Source: an uncultured Bacteroidota bacterium
Lineage (GTDB): Bacteria > Bacteroidota > Bacteroidia > Chitinophagales > Chitinophagaceae
Direction: 5' to 3'
NCBI GenBank assembly: GCA_903835145.1
Contig: CAILMA010000476.1
Location: 1-14,307 of the forward strand
Length of the DNA: 14,307 nucleotides
Shown: positions 12,601-14,307 of the stretch, in pieces
How positions within the stretch are numbered: the first letter of the stretch is position 1
Layout: every line of letters begins with the position of its first letter
Notes under the pieces: generated by a model
The model's database searches: none
What the model saw: only the letters and a program-made list of their open reading frames with translations
Told to the model about the DNA's origin: nothing
Program-made: the position numbers and the translations under genes

Positions 12601-14220
12601 TTAATTCAGGTTCTGGATCGTTTTTCCTCTCGGATACTTTACTGAGTAGCCGAATGGTAGTGTTTTGGTTTCGTTCGCACCGAGCGTTACCGTCCATTTG
12701 AGGTTACCGGTTGTTTCATTGTAATCCGCACTACCAGTATTTTTGTCATCAAGCACTATGTCTTTATCGTTGCTCACTGGTAACTGGTCTTGGACTTCAA
12801 TAGTTATCGGTTCTTTGCGTGTGTTTCTTATAGTTATATCGTAGGCAAAGGTTTCTGTAACGTTTGTTCCTATTGTTTTTACGCTGCGCAGCTTGGTGTC
12901 TCGTGTTCTTTTTAGCACTATTTTTTTATCCCGCCCGAGCGACACTTCAATTGAGTCCTTTATGTTAGCTGTTGAAATATATCCATGACCTACATAGGTG
13001 CCTTCATAGAAGATATTGGTAGGGCCAGAGAGGAGGTTGAGGTCGGCCCAGTTGCCAATCTTTGCTACAAGGAATGCGTCTTTGTCTTGTTTTGGGGTAG
13101 CAACATAGCTATAGGCAGCCGGAGTTTCATATTGTTTTACGGCCACAAGGTGCTGCTGCCCGTCGGTAGGAATAGTATAGGGCAAATCAATATCGAATGA
13201 AGTATTCACCCCGGAATTGTCAACCGACACGTAGTCGGTAATTCCGGAAGTTTGCACACCGTCAACAATGTAAGTATTTTCACGCGGGCGCGCAGCAGCC
13301 ATAGGCGCATTCATACTTTTCATTTTGGTTGTATTTCTGTAAACCGGTCTTGGCGGCGGTACATAAAAAGCAAGGTACCAGGGTGCAAGTTCCGGCGCTT
13401 CCATCCCTTCCTGGGGGTTTCCGGTAGATATGGAGAGGTGCACGTTGTCCCACTTAACGCCACTGTTCTGGAAGATATTGGCTTTATAAGATAGTTTGAG
13501 CGGGCTATGGGCATCAGCCGCCCAAACATCGTAAGTTGGTGACCAGCCTGCTTGGTTCACGACGTAGCTTACGGTAATATTGCTCGACGTAGCTTCCTTT
13601 GCATAGAACTTAACAAGCAACTGGCCGCCGGGTTCATAAGTCTTTTTCTGCTCTTCGTCCAGTTGTTTCTTTAGCCGGGCAAGGTGTTCGTCAGTCTTTT
13701 TCAGCTCCGCCTCTTCCTTATTTTTTCCGTTCAGGTAGGCTTCCATTTTAGTAGTAACAAGGTCCAGCATTTTCTGCAATTCTGCCACGGAGAGGCCTGT
13801 ATTGTCGCCGCTCACCTTTCTATTCGCTTGTAGCACGGTGATGTCTTCATTATAAATTTCCAGCCTCGTGTTTGTCTTTTGGCGGTCCAGCTCCAGTTGT
13901 TCTATGCTGTCCTTTATTTGTTTTGCGCGTGGCGATACATTGTCCGTAGCCAGAAAGTTGTTCTGAAAGGTTACCGACTCGACTACCACGCCATTGGAGC
14001 AGTTCACTACAATACTCTGGTCGTTCACATCGCCTGCAACGTTGCTGAACTGAATTTCATTTTCTCCTTTCGAGAAACTCAAGTGAGCAGTGCTTTCCAG
14101 TTCTGCACCGTGCAGAAAAACCGTTGCGTGTTCTATGTTAAGTTTCTGATTGCCGGGGCTTGAATGGCCCTGCAAAGTGAGTGACACCGCAAGCGCAGAG
14201 AGAAAGGCAGTTTTTTTCAT
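12601..14220 (-). CDS. Mucoidy inhibitor MuiA family protein (DUF4140/DUF4139)
   Basis: A 539-aa exported protein. After a signal peptide (MKKTAFLSALAVSLTLQGHS), an N-terminal DUF4140 domain (about 26-90, ATVFLHGAELESTA) leads into a coiled coil (about 95-195, rich in K/E/L heptads such as LARLKKQLDEEQKK) and then a DUF4139 beta domain starting at NQAGWSPTYDVWA (about 222-234) and running to the end. The family was named after MuiA, linked to mucoidy in Pseudomonas; the biochemical role is unknown. A middle insertion (about 275-335), Pro/Met/Ala-rich, holds ENTYIVDGVQTSG, which recalls the TonB-plug 'IDGV' loop. ATG 14218-14220 is chosen; ATG 14224-14226 is equally possible, and a TTG extension to 14247 is not needed. 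It is convergent with the previous gene. Confidence 0.88.
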   Translation of the reverse strand: MKKTAFLSALAVSLTLQGHSSPGNQKLNIEHATVFLHGAELESTAHLSFSKGENEIQFSNVAGDVNDQSIVVNCSNGVVVESVTFQNNFLATDNVSPRAKQIKDSIEQLELDRQKTNTRLEIYNEDITVLQANRKVSGDNTGLSVAELQKMLDLVTTKMEAYLNGKNKEEAELKKTDEHLARLKKQLDEEQKKTYEPGGQLLVKFYAKEATSSNITVSYVVNQAGWSPTYDVWAADAHSPLKLSYKANIFQNSGVKWDNVHLSISTGNPQEGMEAPELAPWYLAFYVPPPRPVYRNTTKMKSMNAPMAAARPRENTYIVDGVQTSGITDYVSVDNSGVNTSFDIDLPYTIPTDGQQHLVAVKQYETPAAYSYVATPKQDKDAFLVAKIGNWADLNLLSGPTNIFYEGTYVGHGYISTANIKDSIEVSLGRDKKIVLKRTRDTKLRSVKTIGTNVTETFAYDITIRNTRKEPITIEVQDQLPVSNDKDIVLDDKNTGSADYNETTGNLKWTVTLGANETKTLPFGYSVKYPRGKTIQNLN

Positions 14221-14307
14221 GAACATTCGTTTTTTATCAGGACGCAAAAAACGGGCTATTCCATGGCTGGCTATGCGTAATGTTTTGTTAAATAGGTTTT
14301 TGCACCG

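Overview
The window looks like chromosomal DNA of a Bacteroidota bacterium, most likely of the Chitinophagaceae or a close relative. The evidence is a SusC/SusD outer-membrane pair, a BamA-type barrel protein, Bacteroidota promoter motifs (TTTG ... TAnnTTTG), and start codons mostly without Shine-Dalgarno sequences. The family-level placement is inference from protein style; no rRNA or other marker is present.

Layout. 1-651: C-terminal end of an Omp85/BamA-like outer-membrane protein (+). 833-1531: clpP (+) behind a palindrome-rich upstream region, closed by a strong hairpin terminator at 1543-1570. 1617-1907: DUF4406 protein (-). 2160-2332: a MITE-like element with 25-bp terminal inverted repeats and a possible TTA target duplication. 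2330-3981: a phage-like minus-strand gene group: a possible 27-aa small protein, a stand-alone DnaA domain IV protein, an unrecognised 105-aa protein, a Mu Gam-type DNA-end-binding protein, and a possible 68-aa protein. 4209-5027: divergent LexA/CI-type repressor (HTH plus S24 peptidase, + strand). 5403-10868: susC-susD-Ig-like lipoprotein operon (+), closed by a bidirectional terminator at 10891-10920. 10942-11724: nitrilase-superfamily omega-amidase (-). 11858-12574: exported protein with two similar halves (+). 12601-14220: MuiA-family DUF4140/DUF4139 protein (-). No tRNA, rRNA or CRISPR array was seen.

The most interesting part is 2330-5027. A self-cleavable repressor faces an operon that carries a DnaA DNA-binding domain without its ATPase and a Gam homologue, with no integrase, transposase or structural gene in the window. 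The 386-bp control region between them holds a perfect DnaA box (4181-4189), two face-to-face Bacteroidota promoters with predicted start sites about ten bases apart, and repeated ATTTGT half-sites. It reads as either the remnant of a Mu-like prophage early region or a retained (domesticated or satellite) SOS-inducible cassette, later hit by the MITE-like element.

The remaining genes are ordinary envelope and housekeeping functions. The susCD operon imports or binds an unidentified oligomeric nutrient; no degradative enzyme lies beside it in the window, so the substrate cannot be called.
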